Assembly (NCBI GenBank): GCA_032622095.1
Contig: CP136066.1
Location: forward strand, 151,854,224-151,918,223
Direction of reading: 5' to 3'
Length of the DNA: 64,000 bases
DNA from: Siphonodentalium dalli
Taxonomy: Eukaryota; Mollusca; Scaphopoda; Gadilida; Siphonodentaliidae
Below are positions 35,301 through 50,300 of this stretch, in pieces (the first letter of the stretch is position 1; the number at the start of each line of letters is the position of its first letter). The notes beneath the pieces were generated by a model. The model worked only from the letters and a program-made list of their open reading frames with translations, searched no databases and was not told the origin of the DNA. A program made the translations under genes and the position numbers.

Positions 35301-38300
35301 TCTTGAGAAGACATTTTAAGAATTACTATAGAGACATATAGTTATGTCCCTGGTCCCACCCTATTTAACCTGGTGACTCCATCTGAATAAATTTGAATCC
35401 CAGACACCAAAGAACCCTTCATACATATCATAAATATCAGTCAAATAGACCTGATGGTCCTTGTGAAGGAAGCATATTAAGAGGGAAACTGTCCTTCGCT
35501 TGGCCCCTATTTGACCAGGTGACCCCATTAAAAAAATCTGAATTGCAGTCAAGGAAGAACATTCCATTCTATATAAGCCAACTAGTTCTTGCAAACATAT
35601 TTTAAGAATTACTATGTAGTGAAATAGTTAAGTCTCTTGCTCTGCCCTTATTTGACTTTGTGATCCCATTTTCACAAATCTGATAAGGATAAAAATTAAG
35701 TTCCCCAGTTGAAGTTGGTGATATTCACCCATTGGGCACCTCATTTATGAATTTTATCTTCTGCAAATTAGGGGATATAGAAACTTCCTAGAAGGGAAAT
35801 TTAACAAACAACAATGTAAATTTGATACTATAGATACTTCCCAGAAGATGGGGCCTAAGCAGAATGAGGTCGCCAGAGGGTGAATTTGGTGATGCTAGCC
35901 TGCTGTGCGGAATAGCATCACAAAAAGCGTGTCTGTTCCTACATTGTGCATGCCTGGCCTCAAGCAACACAATGTATTATACAACAAGCCTTGAAATAGT
36001 GTGATAGTGTGTCTGTCATTTGCAGAATGAGGTCCCCAGAGGGTGAATTTAGTGACTCTAAATTCACCCTCTGTGGACCTCATTCTGATAAGGCCCTCAA
36101 CTGCTATGGAAGACCTAGAATAAAATTGAATTTCCCCAGTTGAAGTTGGTGATGTTCACCCATTGGGCCCCTCAATTATGAATTTTATCTTCTGCAAATT
36201 AGGGGATATAGAAACTTCCTAGAAGGGAAATTTAACTAACAACAATGTAAATTTGATACTATAGATACTTCCCAGAAGATGAGGTCTAAGCAGAATGAGG
36301 TCTCCAAATGGTGAATTTGGTGATGCTAGCCCGCTATGTGGGATAGCATCACTACAAGCATGTCTGTTCCTACATTGTGCATGTCTGGCCTCAAGCAACA
36401 CACTGTATTATACAATCAAGCCTTGAGATAGTCTGTCTGTTATTTGCAGAATGAGGTCCCCAGAGGGTGAATTTAGTGACGCTTTCCTGCACAGCGGGCT
36501 AGTATCACTAAATTCACTCTCTGGGGACCTCATTCTGATAAGGCCCTCAACTGCTATGGAAGACCTAGAATAAGATTGAAGTTCCCCAGTTGAAATTGGT
36601 GATGTTCACCCATTGGGCACCTCAATCATGAATTTTATCTTCTGCAAATTAAGGGATACAGAAACTTCCTAGAAGGGAAATTTAACTAACAACAATGTAA
36701 ATTTGATACTATAGATACTTCCCAGAAGATGAGGCCTAAGCAGAATGAGATCTTGAGACTCTAGATACTTCCCAGAAGATGAGGCCTAAGCAGAATAATG
36801 TTCTCAGAGGGTGTATTGGGTTATGCTAGCCTGCTGTGTGGAACAACATGAATTCACCCTCTGGGAACCTCATACCTCCAATGCCAGACACTTGGAGAAA
36901 ATGAAATTAATCTGATTTTAATGACCACTGAGTGATAATGTAAACAACAAGGGTGCTTCATTGATAACACCATTAATCTCATTTAAATTATGAATGACAT
37001 GAATACACTCCCTGGGGACTCTGCCTACATAAATTGATCAAGGAGTTCCTGAATATTTTATTATTTTTTGGGGAATTATGGCCATAACTCTGTTAAAATA
37101 TATCGGATCAAACCCATATTTTAACTTGATCTGTATATAAGTGTCAAAAATTCATATACCAAATTTGAAATTGTATGGGGTAGCAACACTAAATTCACCA
37201 TCTGGGGACTTCATTCTGCAAATGTCAGACACACTATGTCCAGGCTTGGAGAAATGAACAATGGACTATTCCTTGTAGACTCTGGTAGTTGTTTAGCTAA
37301 TGTCATGTCTTGTAATGACAGATGATAAACTGGTCTGAAGCAAGCAGTATTCAGCAAGAGGATTGGGTGACCACACTATGATAAATTGGCTTTTTCAATA
37401 ATACAGGCTAGAGTGTCCTCTTAAAAATTAATAGTGCATAGCAAAGGGGTGTGAATTATAAAGGGCCATAACTCTGTTAAAATATATCGGATCAAACCCA
37501 TATTTTAACTTGATCTGTATATAAGTGTCAAAAATTCATATAGCAAATTTGGTGTTGATCAGATGAAAAATGTTTGAGTAATCCTGTCTTGGATGAATTC
37601 TATATCAAAACAAGAGTGGAAGGGGTTAAATAAACAATACCAAAATCCATACAGATGAAGAACATGCTAAGAAAAATGTAGGTAAGAAATATGAGACTGT
37701 GATGGGTCCTAAACAAAAATTAAAGGTCAAAATGCAAAAATTAAATTTTTTGTTTTTAGAAATGTCCCTGGCTCTGCCCCTATTTGACCCAGTGACCCAA
37801 TTTGAACAAATCTGATTCCCAGTCACCCAAGGTCCCTCAGTACTAAATATAAGCTGAATAGGCCAAATATTTTTTTAGAAGAAGTCATTGTAAGAATTAC
37901 TATGAGTTATGGCCCTGGTTTCTCAACTAATTGACCGGGTGACCTCATTTGAACAAATCTGAACACCAGTCACCCAAGGACCCTCCATACCAAATATTAG
38001 CTAAATCGGCACAATGGTTATGAACAAGAAGTTGTTGTAAGAATTACTATGGAGGAATAGAGTTATGGCCCTGGTTTCACAACTATTTGACCCAGTGACG
38101 TCATTTGAACAAATCTGAATGAGAGTCACCTAGGGAACATCCACACCAAATATGAACCAATTCGGTATGATGGTTTCAGAGGAGAAGATGTTTAAAAAAA
38201 AAGTTGACGGACAGACGGACAGACGGACAGACGGACGGACGGACGGACGGACGACGGACGAGGAGTGATGACTATAGCTCCACCGGAGACTTCGTCTCAG

Positions 38301-41300
38301 GTGAGCTAAAAACATTGGGAAGCAATAAGTACACAGTATGGCATGAATGGGCTTCTACAGAACACAGGTACATGTATCATAGTTGAGTAGATGAAATGTT
38401 AATTAGAGCAGGTATGCTATTGGTAATGGTAATGATGAGTACCGGTATGATGTCTAGCTAAACTTACGGCACACAAGTGTTATTGGTTAAACAAAGTTAC
38501 TACAACAATCATAACCCACCAGCAGTCATATTGAGACAAATTTAACATCTACATAAATTATATATTTATGAATTGAGTCAATCATTTTAGTTACGGCAAG
38601 TCTATTTTCAGTCCGGAGTACTGGTTAAATATAGCTAAAGATATGCTAAGAATCCAATACATGTTACATAGTTTTTGGTGTTAAAAATTAGTTTTATTAA
38701 CAGATATTTTTGTTCTGATTAATGAATGCTGATGGCTTATACATATCTGTCACCTTTATGTTCCAACCACAACCACCCCACAACATGAATCTGTTAAATG
38801 AATGTCCCTGAAATCATGTACAACATGCAAAAATGATAAACCATGCATACTCATACTCATGCAACATAAATGTAATTAAAATAACAGATGTGAATATTCT
38901 AATATGCTATTGAGACAAACGTTTAATTAATAATAAACAATTTAGTGAATAAATTCTAAGTCATGCCACAACATACATGTAAGAAAACAAGAAGTTGAAA
39001 CTTATTTATTGTCCAAACACTACTGTTTTGTCATGATATACAGATTAAAATTGGACTTGAAATGCATATATGTCGTCAAGATATGGGAATATGTAGGCGA
39101 CACGACATACAGATTAAAATAAGACTTAAAATGCATACCTCGTCAAGATATGAGGAATATGTAGACGACACTTATAAGCTATTAGCTTGTCGTCGAATCC
39201 CCTTCAAACCATAATTGTTTGTTAATATTGCAATTACTTTGTTATGAAATATATGGATTAAATACTGTTTACACTATTAAAGTTATAAAACGTGGACATA
39301 ATGTGAATAAAATAGCAAACATGAATATTCTAATATTGTATTAAGACACCTGTATGTTCAAACCACAAACCCCCACACAACATGAATCTGTTAAATGAAT
39401 ATCCCTGAAATCATGTACAACTTGCAAAAATGATAAATCCTCCAATCTCATACTCATGTTATAAAACAAACATAAATGTAATTAAAATAACAGATATGAA
39501 TATTCTAATATGCTATTGAGACAAATGTTCAATTAATATTAAACAAGTTAGTGAATAAATTCTAATTCATGCCACAATCTGATAACATGCATGCAGAAAC
39601 ATTGTAGATACATGCAAGAAAACAAGTTTAAACTTATTTATTGTCAAAATACTACTATTTTGTCATGACAAAAAGATTAAAATAGGATTTGAAATGCATA
39701 CCTTATCAAGAAATGGGAATATGGCATAATTGTGTCTAGACTTTGACAGAAATTTCTTACTACAATCTGAGGTGCAACTTTTTTTCCAATATTGTAAAAA
39801 CAATTTATAATTATTGCTTGGTTTATATTAAAGTTCACTAAAATATTAACTATTTTGTGAAGAAAATAGTTGATGGCAAAGTCTATCTTTTGTGTTCTCC
39901 TTTTTCCAATTATTGCATTATCTGTATCTACTTTTTCCCCCAGCCAAATGTCCTTAAGCCAGGCTATAATATTGGTGTGGCCTCAGCTTTTAATAAAAAA
40001 ATTGGTCTCCCAGTTTTTTGCACAAGAGATGTTGTTAACGGCCCACTTAATTTTTGAATCCCCCAGATCACATTATATACAACATTTTCCATATTATATA
40101 CCATTCGAAAGAGGAAGCTCCAAGTGATTGTATTATCAACTGATCCGGTTGAATAAACTGTTAAGTCAAGGTACCGATGTGTGGTCTGTGCTTAATTTGA
40201 TGTAGTCTGTACTGCCAGTCTATTATTCTCAATGGAAGGGAAATAACTCTATCTCTTAGTTGTGAATTATGATGCATTCTGGGGTAAATAACGGGGAAAG
40301 TCTTGGTGTGAATCTGAGAATCTTTGTCACCTGGTGCTTCGGTATTCCAATAGAATATACATATTTTTGGTTCCTCTTCCAAATGGAATATAATATGAAA
40401 TATGTTGTATATAATGTGATCTGGGCATTCGAAAATTAAGTGGACCTTTAAGAAATAATATCCTGTTTCCTACAAAAAAGAGTAAAAGTACTTTTCCTGT
40501 ATCACAGTATTATTATGATCTACCTTTGTTTGCTCTAATTATGTGATCTCTCATTACAAATATGAATATGAACACCAGCTTATATCCCAATAACATCACT
40601 GAGAATTTACAATAATATTTCATGTTCAAAGTTAATTACAAAGGGGCAAATCTGTTGATAAAACATGTGATCCAAAGAGATACATATACTATACTAGCAA
40701 AATAAGTGTGTCTATATCAAAGTTTGAAAAGCAGAAACATGGCACAGTATCCACTAGACCCCGAAGCCACGACAAATAGTTTTCATGGCTGGCTCAACCG
40801 ATTTTCGTGGCTGGTTTGCTAGCTAAGCCGGCTCAGTCACGACGTTCGTGGCTGACGAAATATGGCGGCTCAGCCGGCTGAGATGTTATCATTCAGCGTA
40901 TTTAAGTTTCCGAAATGTTCCTAATCCCATGTTACCGGTTATAGACGCCGTTTTTTTTAGCGTTGTGGTGAACCCGTAGAATTCCAGACCACACGTAATC
41001 TTTTGATGTTGGGCTTTTCCATTATGGCGAAAATTCACGAAGGACTGGCATGGATATACTATGTAGTTTCCCATCTAATCGGTATAAGTAGTTACATTGG
41101 GACTTCTGTCGACTTCAGACTGCTATCATCACTGCCATCTTGCGATATATGCATGCATCATTGAATGATGAACCCGATAGTAATGATATATAATATTTCA
41201 AACTATTTTCTATTCTTATGTGTATATATTGACAAATGCCAGTGATGTCTGAGACTGGGTGTTGTCGATATAAACAATTTATATTTTAACCCTTTCAATA

Positions 41301-44300
41301 CCGAATGGATGCGCCCATTCAGTTATATGAAAGCATGCATTGGGATAGTCTATTCCACATTAATGGGCCAGGTGTTCTGATAATATAACAACCATACAGT
41401 GTCCATGCGAGTATGCCAATATTAGGCAATGCGGTTTAGTTCTTTGCGATTCACAGTACAGTTGTGCTTGACATATAAGCCCATGCACACGGCTCAGCCA
41501 TTTTACAATTCCGGCGGCGGAGATTTTGAAATGTGGCTGGCGTTAGAAATAATATGGCTGGCGGCGGCTTGTGGCCAATATGGCTGGCGGCGGCGGCGTG
41601 CGATGGCGGCTTCGGGCTCTAGTATCCACGTTAACCCTTTCTATACTAAGGCATCATTGATGAGTACATGTAGTTATCCCATAGGAAATGTTTATATAAC
41701 TAGAGGTGTGACTGTCCCAATGGGACTAAGGATACCCCCCGTTTTTAATATACTATGATGTTTCACATGTCAGTAAACATTTAGTTAAAATAATAAAATA
41801 ACAGATCCCATTGCAGGTGCACAACCCTAACCCTAATCTTAAACCTATTGACCGAAAAATGTAGGAATAAAAGCTCGGACAAAATTATGCATGTTGCAAA
41901 AATGTTCTAAGTCGAAAAAGGGGAATAACTCCACAAACAAAAGTCAGACAGACATCATAATCACAGGTGCACAGGTTCCCATGGTACTAAATATCAGTGC
42001 CAAGATTAAAAAACATTGACCTAAAAATGTAGGAACAAGACAGTCAATGACTGGAGACGCTCACCAACTGTAAAGACTGAGAAGAAAGGGACTTTGAAGA
42101 CTAACACAGTCAGTACTTGTCAAAATAAGTTAAGACAAGTAGTTCTAAACATGGACATATACATGTAGCTCGGGATTTGCTGATGAGCCGGGCTCTTCAC
42201 CTTGAAATTTCAAAGTGCACACTACTGTCAAATCTCCAACCCCCTTTTAAACAAGATAATCTTAACCATTCCATAGTCCTAAGTTCACAAAATTAATTTT
42301 GCACACCCCTCTTATGTTGAAATTTTATAACTGGAATGGGTGCTTCAAGCTCTCAAACTTTTGGGAATTTCCAGCCTGACATCTCCCATAAAGTCAAAAT
42401 TTGTGCCCCATTACAACAGATTAACATGAAGTCGGCAAATATGGACTGTTGGTTTAAAAACATACTAGTTGGAAATTAAAATCAAATTATGAGAACTATT
42501 CATATAGTGAGTCTAAGTGTGGTTTAAGGATGTCTTATTTTTGGTGTGAAAATCTAATCTGCAACTAATGTTGTATCAGAAATGAAATTTTCAAGAGGAA
42601 TCTATATATTATTATAACAGTAGCATACAACATAGATACAGGTAGTGTGGGTGGGGGAGCTATAACTTTTACCTCTGCCCCTAGTTGAACAAACATGAAT
42701 CCCCATGTATGAGATCTATTCATCTAGTAATTTTAAACAGTGGCTTTTAAGAGTTGAAGTTAATTGATTTTCCAAAAAATGACCCCATTTGAACAGATCT
42801 GAACATGCCGCCCAAGGACCCTGCATACCAAATATAATCTAAATAGACTTGAAGGTTCTTGAGAAGTAATAGTTGTTAGAATTACTATGGAGGGAGAAAG
42901 TTACGGACCTGGCATCCCTCCCATTTGAACGTGAGTCGCCTACAGGTAAGGATTTCATATGGATTGTTGACGGATTGGACAGACCAATGGATGGAAGGAC
43001 TCTCTGACAGACCGACAGTTTAAATCCAACAACAGCAATATACATGTACCTCGATTGTTTGTTCATAATTAGGTATAATGAGTTCACATAGATAAGTGGT
43101 TGTTAAGAAAATATTGGAACAGCCAAGCCTGAATTCAGTGTGTCTGAAGTCCCCAAAGAGTGAAACTAGTGATGCTATTCTGATAGGTGGGATAGCATCA
43201 CCAAATTCACAATCTGGGAACCTAATTTTACTTAATCCCCAACTGCTATGGGAGACCTAGGGACAGATAGAAATTCTCCAGCTGAAGTTGGCGATGTATG
43301 CACACCCATTGGGCACCTCAATTATGCATTTTATCTTCTGCAAATTAGGGGATATAGAATCTGAACAGAAGGAAAAAAAGCAGCTAAAAATGTTAATTTG
43401 AGACTCTAGATATTTCCCAGAAGATGAGGCCTAAGCAGAATGAGGTCCTCAGAGGGTGTATTTGGTGATGCTAACCTGCTGTGTGGAGCAACATAATTAA
43501 ATTAACCCTCTGGGAACCTCATTCTACCAATGCCAGACACTCTTAATTCAAGCTTGGAGAAAATGTAGAGCTGGGACGGTTATGGGTTTTTCGTGACCGG
43601 TTATGAACGGCAAAAAACCGCGATTAACCGGTTAACCACATATTATAGGTACTATTATGGGTGGGTAAGCCCAGTATGCAGAACGGCGATGATTGTGATG
43701 CTCACTGACATGGTAAGTTTGAGAACGGCTCCTGCCCATTATACAAAGAAGTTCAGAAGACATCGTCGTCGAAACCATCAAACTCCAGGTCGTCGTCAGA
43801 ATCTTCCTCGAAGAAGAAAAAATTTATGAATTTCGCGGTAATCGACGAAACGTATTAGGTACGTTCTGCAACAAGAACAATAACTCTATAAATTCGAGGT
43901 GGATTAATATTCGAATGGAAAAACTCATTATCTGATACTATTTTAAATGTAATGGTTCAAAAATGATTTAATATAAATATTAGCTGCTCTGATATATATA
44001 TTGCCTCATGTTAAAATGAAATAATCCAAGATTAATTAACGGCAATTGAGCCACAAAGATTGTAAACGAATTAACACCAGAGAACGTGGCAACTTTTAAA
44101 AGTATATCATAGAAAGCAGGACTGCTCGTGGAAATTATTGGGCTCAATTTATATTTTCTTGGGATCAATTTGAAAACACAATAGTTGTGTAATGAGTTCA
44201 CACCCAAATTTAGCCTTCAAAGAGCCGACACACCGCGTTTGATGTTGTTCCGTCAATCTCGGATTCATTTTAATTGACGGAGACAGATTAACCCTCTTAT

Positions 44301-47300
44301 AGCCAGTTATAGCTGACGATCACAGTGATCATACACTATAATAGTGATGTTACGGTTAACCGACCACGGCAAATCCGTGACCGGTCACGGCCATAGTTGG
44401 TGGTTAACCGGTTAACCGCATAACCGTCCCAGCTCTAAGAAAATGAAATTAATCTGATTTTAATGACCACTGAGTGATAATGTAAACAACAAGGGTGCTT
44501 CATTGATAACACCATTAATCTCATTTAAATTATGAATGACATGAATTACACTCTCTGGGGATAGAGAGCACTATGGCATAGCAGTTGTTATCTTGTTTTA
44601 TAAACATGTGTCCATCAGAGCACATGGGTGGCTTGCTGTAGTGAGAATACAAGGATATTAAAGTAATTTACTGAACATTTCTGTACATCTGTCTGTTCCT
44701 GTTTCTCCCAAACCCCTGATTTCAACCAAATATAGTGGAGTGACTAGAGGTACCTCCCCTTCCCTCCCAAATATGTAATGTCATAGGTTCTTCAAAATTT
44801 TAATGAGTTTTTTTTTATTTAATTTAAAATAAAATATTTTATCTAATAAAATAAAATTATTTATTAAAAATAAAATATATATATATATAATTTTTTTGGG
44901 TTAAATTGAGCAATAAGTTAAATCGAAAAAAGAAAAAAAAAATTCAGATTTATGTCCATAGCCCCACCCACATTTGACCCAGTGACCTCATTTGAACAAA
45001 TCTGAACCACAGTCACCCAAGGTACCCTCATACCATATATGAACCCAATCGGCCCGACAACTTCAGAAAAGAAGTCGTTTTAAGAATTACTATGTGGAAA
45101 AATAGTTATGGTCCTGACATCAAAACTATTTGACTCGGTGACCTCATTTGAACAAATCTGAATGAGAGTCACCTAGGGAACATCCACACCAAATATGAAC
45201 CAATTTGGTATGATGGTTTCAGAGGAGAAGATGTTTTTAAAAAAAGTTGACGGACGGACAGACGGACAGACAGACGGACGGACAGACGGACGGACGACGG
45301 ACGAGGAGTGATGACTATAGCTCCACCGGAGACTTCGTCTCAGGTGAGCTAATAAAAGCTCAGACAAAATTAGGCATGATGCAAAAAAAATTCTAAGTCG
45401 AAAAAGGGGGATAACTCCACCAAAAAATGTCGGACAGACGTCATAATCGCAGGTGCACAGGTTCCCATGGTACTAAAAATCTGTGCCAAGTTAAAAAAAA
45501 ATTGACCTAAAAATGTAGGAATAAAAGCTCGGACAAAATTATACATGTTGCGAACATTTTCTAAGACGAAAAAGGGGGAATAACTCCACCAAAAAAAGTC
45601 TGACAGACGTCATAATCGCAGGTGCACAGGTCCCCATGGTGTCTGTGCCAAGTTTCACGGAAATTGATCAAAAAATGACTGAGAAAAACTCTGGACAAAT
45701 TTGTGTCCACGGACGGATGGACGGCTAGACAAATTTGTGTCCACGGACGGATGGACGGCTAGACGGTACGATGGACGAACGACGGACGGACAAGCTGACT
45801 CCAGTATACCCCCCCTAACTTCGTTGCGGGGGTATAATAAGTTCAACATTTGTTGAACTTATTATCTAAACATTTCCTGCAATAAATATGGCTCCTTCTG
45901 CACTTTAATTTATCTGTCATCTGCTTCTGTCACCCTTAACATCCCTCTAAATGAATAATAAACCATTCCGATGTACACTTTTTAACTGACTGGGAGAACC
46001 ATTTATTATAGAAAGGGTTAACCAAATTGTCTGGTTAGCAAAGATAAAGAAGTTGGTTTATGTTTGATGGAGAGGTGTGATATGTAAACTCACCTTTGGT
46101 ACCATCGAACGGGTCGTCCATGAGAGCTGATGTGTATTCGCTGATGAGATCTGCGGGTATGGAGATATCGGGAGGATCTGAGGACTGTGGGTTATCCCTG
46201 AAAAACAGAGAAACATCGCCATTGAAAACAGTTCAACAAACGTGATTATGCCTAAAGAAACCTTCGTTTCTGCTTATGGATCGAAAACTATTAGGGTGGT
46301 ACCCAGTAAAACTTATTTCAATAAGGCCATGCAAAGTCAATTTCCTATTTCTCAGGCCGGTGTGCTTGGTCCCAAAATTCCACGCACGCAAATTTTTAGG
46401 TCAAAATAAATAAATAGCTAGATTTATATCCAACTTTTTTTCTTCGAAAAATGGGGTGGGAGTGCGAATTTTATTTCAAAATATTTTATTCTTCCTAACA
46501 TAAATGGTCATGGACAGTCCTAGCTATTGAAGCAGTATCCTATCTTATATTATACAAGGTGATTTAGATTGTCCAATTTGATCAAAATAGATTGATTATT
46601 GAGTCATTGAAATGTAATTTGAGAGTGAAGTCATGAGAAAAAAGTTTATATAAAAGATATTAAAATAAAAAAAAAATTGGGGGACAAAAATAGAGTTGGG
46701 AGGGGATGTAAATCTAAACATTTTTTAATTGGCCCTATACAAACATGCACGGTGTTGATATTGAACAGACCTGTTTCCAAGTTTCATTACTGTAATTGGT
46801 AACTATGTTAAAAAATATGTTAAACACATGATGCATTTCAACTGCAATTTCAGTAAAAACAAGAAATGGACTGTCGTCCGGTGCATACCCCCTCGTGGCA
46901 TACCGCCTAGTGTGGGCATATCTATAACTTATGAGGGCTATACTCAGACAGATGGACCCAAACACCAGCATTTTCATATAAACAAAGATGAGTAACTATA
47001 GAACAATAAAAACAAAACAAACATTTGAATGTGCCATTAAATGTCCTCATAGTGGTGAACATCCATTACAAAATTTCATTGAGATCCGAGCATTACTGTT
47101 CAAGTTATGAGCTGAACAGACATTGGATGGACCAAACAACCAACATTTCCAGATAAACAAAGATGAATAACTCTAGAATGGAAAAGCAGAACAGAACAAT
47201 GGAACCCTCTATTGAATGTCCTCATAGTAATGAACATCCATACCAAATTTCATTGAGATCCCAGCACAACTGTTGAAGTTACGACATGAACAGACACCAG

Positions 47301-50300
47301 ACGGACCAAAAAGCCAACATTTCCAGATAAACAAAGATGAATAACTCCAGAATGGAAAATCCGAACAAAACGATGGAGCCCTCTTTTTAATGTCCTCATA
47401 GTAGTGAACATCCATACCAAATTTCATTGAGATCCCAGCACAACTGTTGAAGTTATGACATGAACAGACACCAGACAGACCAAAAATCCAACATTTCAAG
47501 ATAAACAAAGATGAATAACTCTAGAATGGGAAATCTGAACTAAACGATGTAACCGTCTATTGAATGCCCTCATAGTAATGAACAGCCATACAAAATTTCA
47601 TTGAGATCCGAGCACTACTGTTCAAGTTATGACATGAACAGACATCGGACGTACGGACGCACGGACGGACGCACGGACGGACAGGTGCAAAACAGTATAC
47701 CCCCCCCCTTTTTTTAAAAAGGGGTATAACTAGTCTGTCACACTTGATTGGGTGATTTTTTTATGAAATAAATCACATGGAATCTATCAACTAACTTTTT
47801 ATGGACATCTGTTGGGGAAATAAAGGTCAAGGGCAACTGAAATTAGACCCGAAGCTAGCTGATTGCGGAGGTGGAATGCTCCAGAAATAAATAAAAAAAT
47901 GTTTTGGCCTGAGAAATGGGAAATTGACTTTGCATGTACTAACACAATTCATAACCCCAAGTTATGAACTTCCTATCCTCAGGTATGTCAACAGAGGGTA
48001 AATATTCTTTATTATTTCTCATAAGGCCCTTTTGATTCTTCTGATACTCCCATTGCTTACAAAATGCTTGTTCTCTGAACATTAAGTTCATTACCGGTAT
48101 GTCAAAGCAGGTTTATTAGGCCAGCCACCAACGTAAGTTTAGTAGGTTAGCACTACTTTCATGATATTATATATGCAAATTGTACATGTGACTCAGAACA
48201 ACGTCAACTGGCTGAAATAATGTCATTGTAATTTGAAACTTTTCTCATCCCTAATTCACTGCAATTGATGTACTGCTGGATATGTATTCATAGATGCATA
48301 GGCGTCATCGAAGAAACAAATGAAACACTTCATAAAAGGGTAAGTTTTGTGGGATGGATAAATAAATAAATAAACAGAACCCAAACTGGGTGTGTCACCC
48401 AATAGTAGCTCAAATCCCCATCACAGTTGTATATAAAGGCCAATATAAATAAATTAGTTGATTCTCATTCTTCACTTTTTTTTAAAACTTGGGTCCGGCA
48501 GGCAAATTTTATTTTTTTATTTTATTCTTGCCTAAATCATAGTCAGTTTTGGAAATTTAAGTAATAACCTATCATATACAATACAAGTTGAATTAAATTT
48601 CCCAATTTAATAAAACTAGACTGATTAATGGGTCATTGTAACATACTTAGAAGGTTAATTCATCAGAAGAAAAGGTTGCATCAAAATTATCCAAATAAAA
48701 ATAATTGAGGAGGGGATCACAATCGGGTCGGGAGGGAATGAGCATCTAGCAATTTCTTTATATTGGCCAAAAACTGGTAAAATGACAGTAATAGATAAAG
48801 ATACTATAAGTAAGTAGAAGACATATGCCTGTGAACAGAATAGGATGTAAGTTATTATTACTTAGAATTCCATTTTACTCTCCTCCTGTTTTCACTCTGA
48901 GCAGAGATGGGTTCACATTCTGGTTGATGGGATGAATCTAGATGTTGCAGTAAGTTCTCATCAGATGTCTGGTTATATCGGTTGTGATGCCATGGTTTCT
49001 GCATCGGTGTGGGAATCTAAGACAAGCAAATAAGTTCATCACATTTAGTATCTACATTTATAAGGTATTGTTACAATATTAATAGTATCTACAATATTTG
49101 ACCAAAAGCCACATTTCGAGCTCAGTCATCATTCTCCGACCTTTAATTATTTTACCTCTTGCAAACAAAATACATGTTTCACAGTGTTCACGCTGCCGTG
49201 AGCAAATTTTGAAAATTGCGAAAGAAAAAACAAAAGTGGCTCAACAAAATGGGCTAGTGGCTAAAGAAAGTGGCTCAAAGAATTTTGAATGAAAGCACTC
49301 GCTAATTGATTCTCGGCTAATGCCACAGCGACTGGTTGTAATTTTATCACATACAGTGAATGGGTTTCCTATTTCTACTCGATAAAAACACATATTCATT
49401 GTATTGCTTTCATATCGCCAAATATTAGTGGAACAAAGAAAGGACACATATCCCATAATATCAGACTTTGCATAAACACTATATTGTGTACCTGTGTCGA
49501 CTGTGGAATTTGAGAGGGCCTTCTCGTACCAACATTTAATCAAAGATAAACGGAGAAACAGACTTTCTGTTCCACATTTAAACTTATTAATGAAAAATGC
49601 AATTGAAGGCCCTCCAATGTTGGACTTTAATTTTGGTAAAGCAGAAATTTCAATGTTTGATTATTAATATTGTTGTTAATATTGTCGTTGTTTTACCTAC
49701 CAGAACCTGTTATATTATATGATAATAAATATTTGAGTTAATTAGCCTGTGTTGTTCTTTGAATATGTTTAAATCTAAGAGGCTCCAAAAAATGTGGCTC
49801 AAGTAAATGAAAAGTGGCTCAAAAAAATTCACAAGTGGCTAAGGTGGTGGCTCAAGAAAATTTTGGGTCAGTGTAAACACTGATGCTTCATTGTCACAAT
49901 ATGATAGTTTTTCTGAGTTAAATAGTCACATTATAGATAAAGTAGGTAATTGTCTTTTCAATTAATTCTGAACTTGAATGCCTCTACCACAGAACAAAAA
50001 TGCTTTGTTGTCAATTTGTCATCAATGATATTTTTTCTGTCCACATAGTCATATTGAATGACAAAATGAGAGTATCTGGCTACTACTTGTTAATGTAAGA
50101 AAAAAATCATTTGGGGGGAGGTAAACCTGGCAGAACCAGTTTACAGACGATGTTGTAGCACAATGGTAGCATGGCTTAATATGAAGATGAGGCCTACTTC
50201 TTTACCTCTGGTCTTTGGGTTCCAGTTTGTTTAGTTCTGTTGGTGGGAATAGCTCCAGGATTTACTGCCCGATCCACTGAATATTCATCATCAAATGAGT

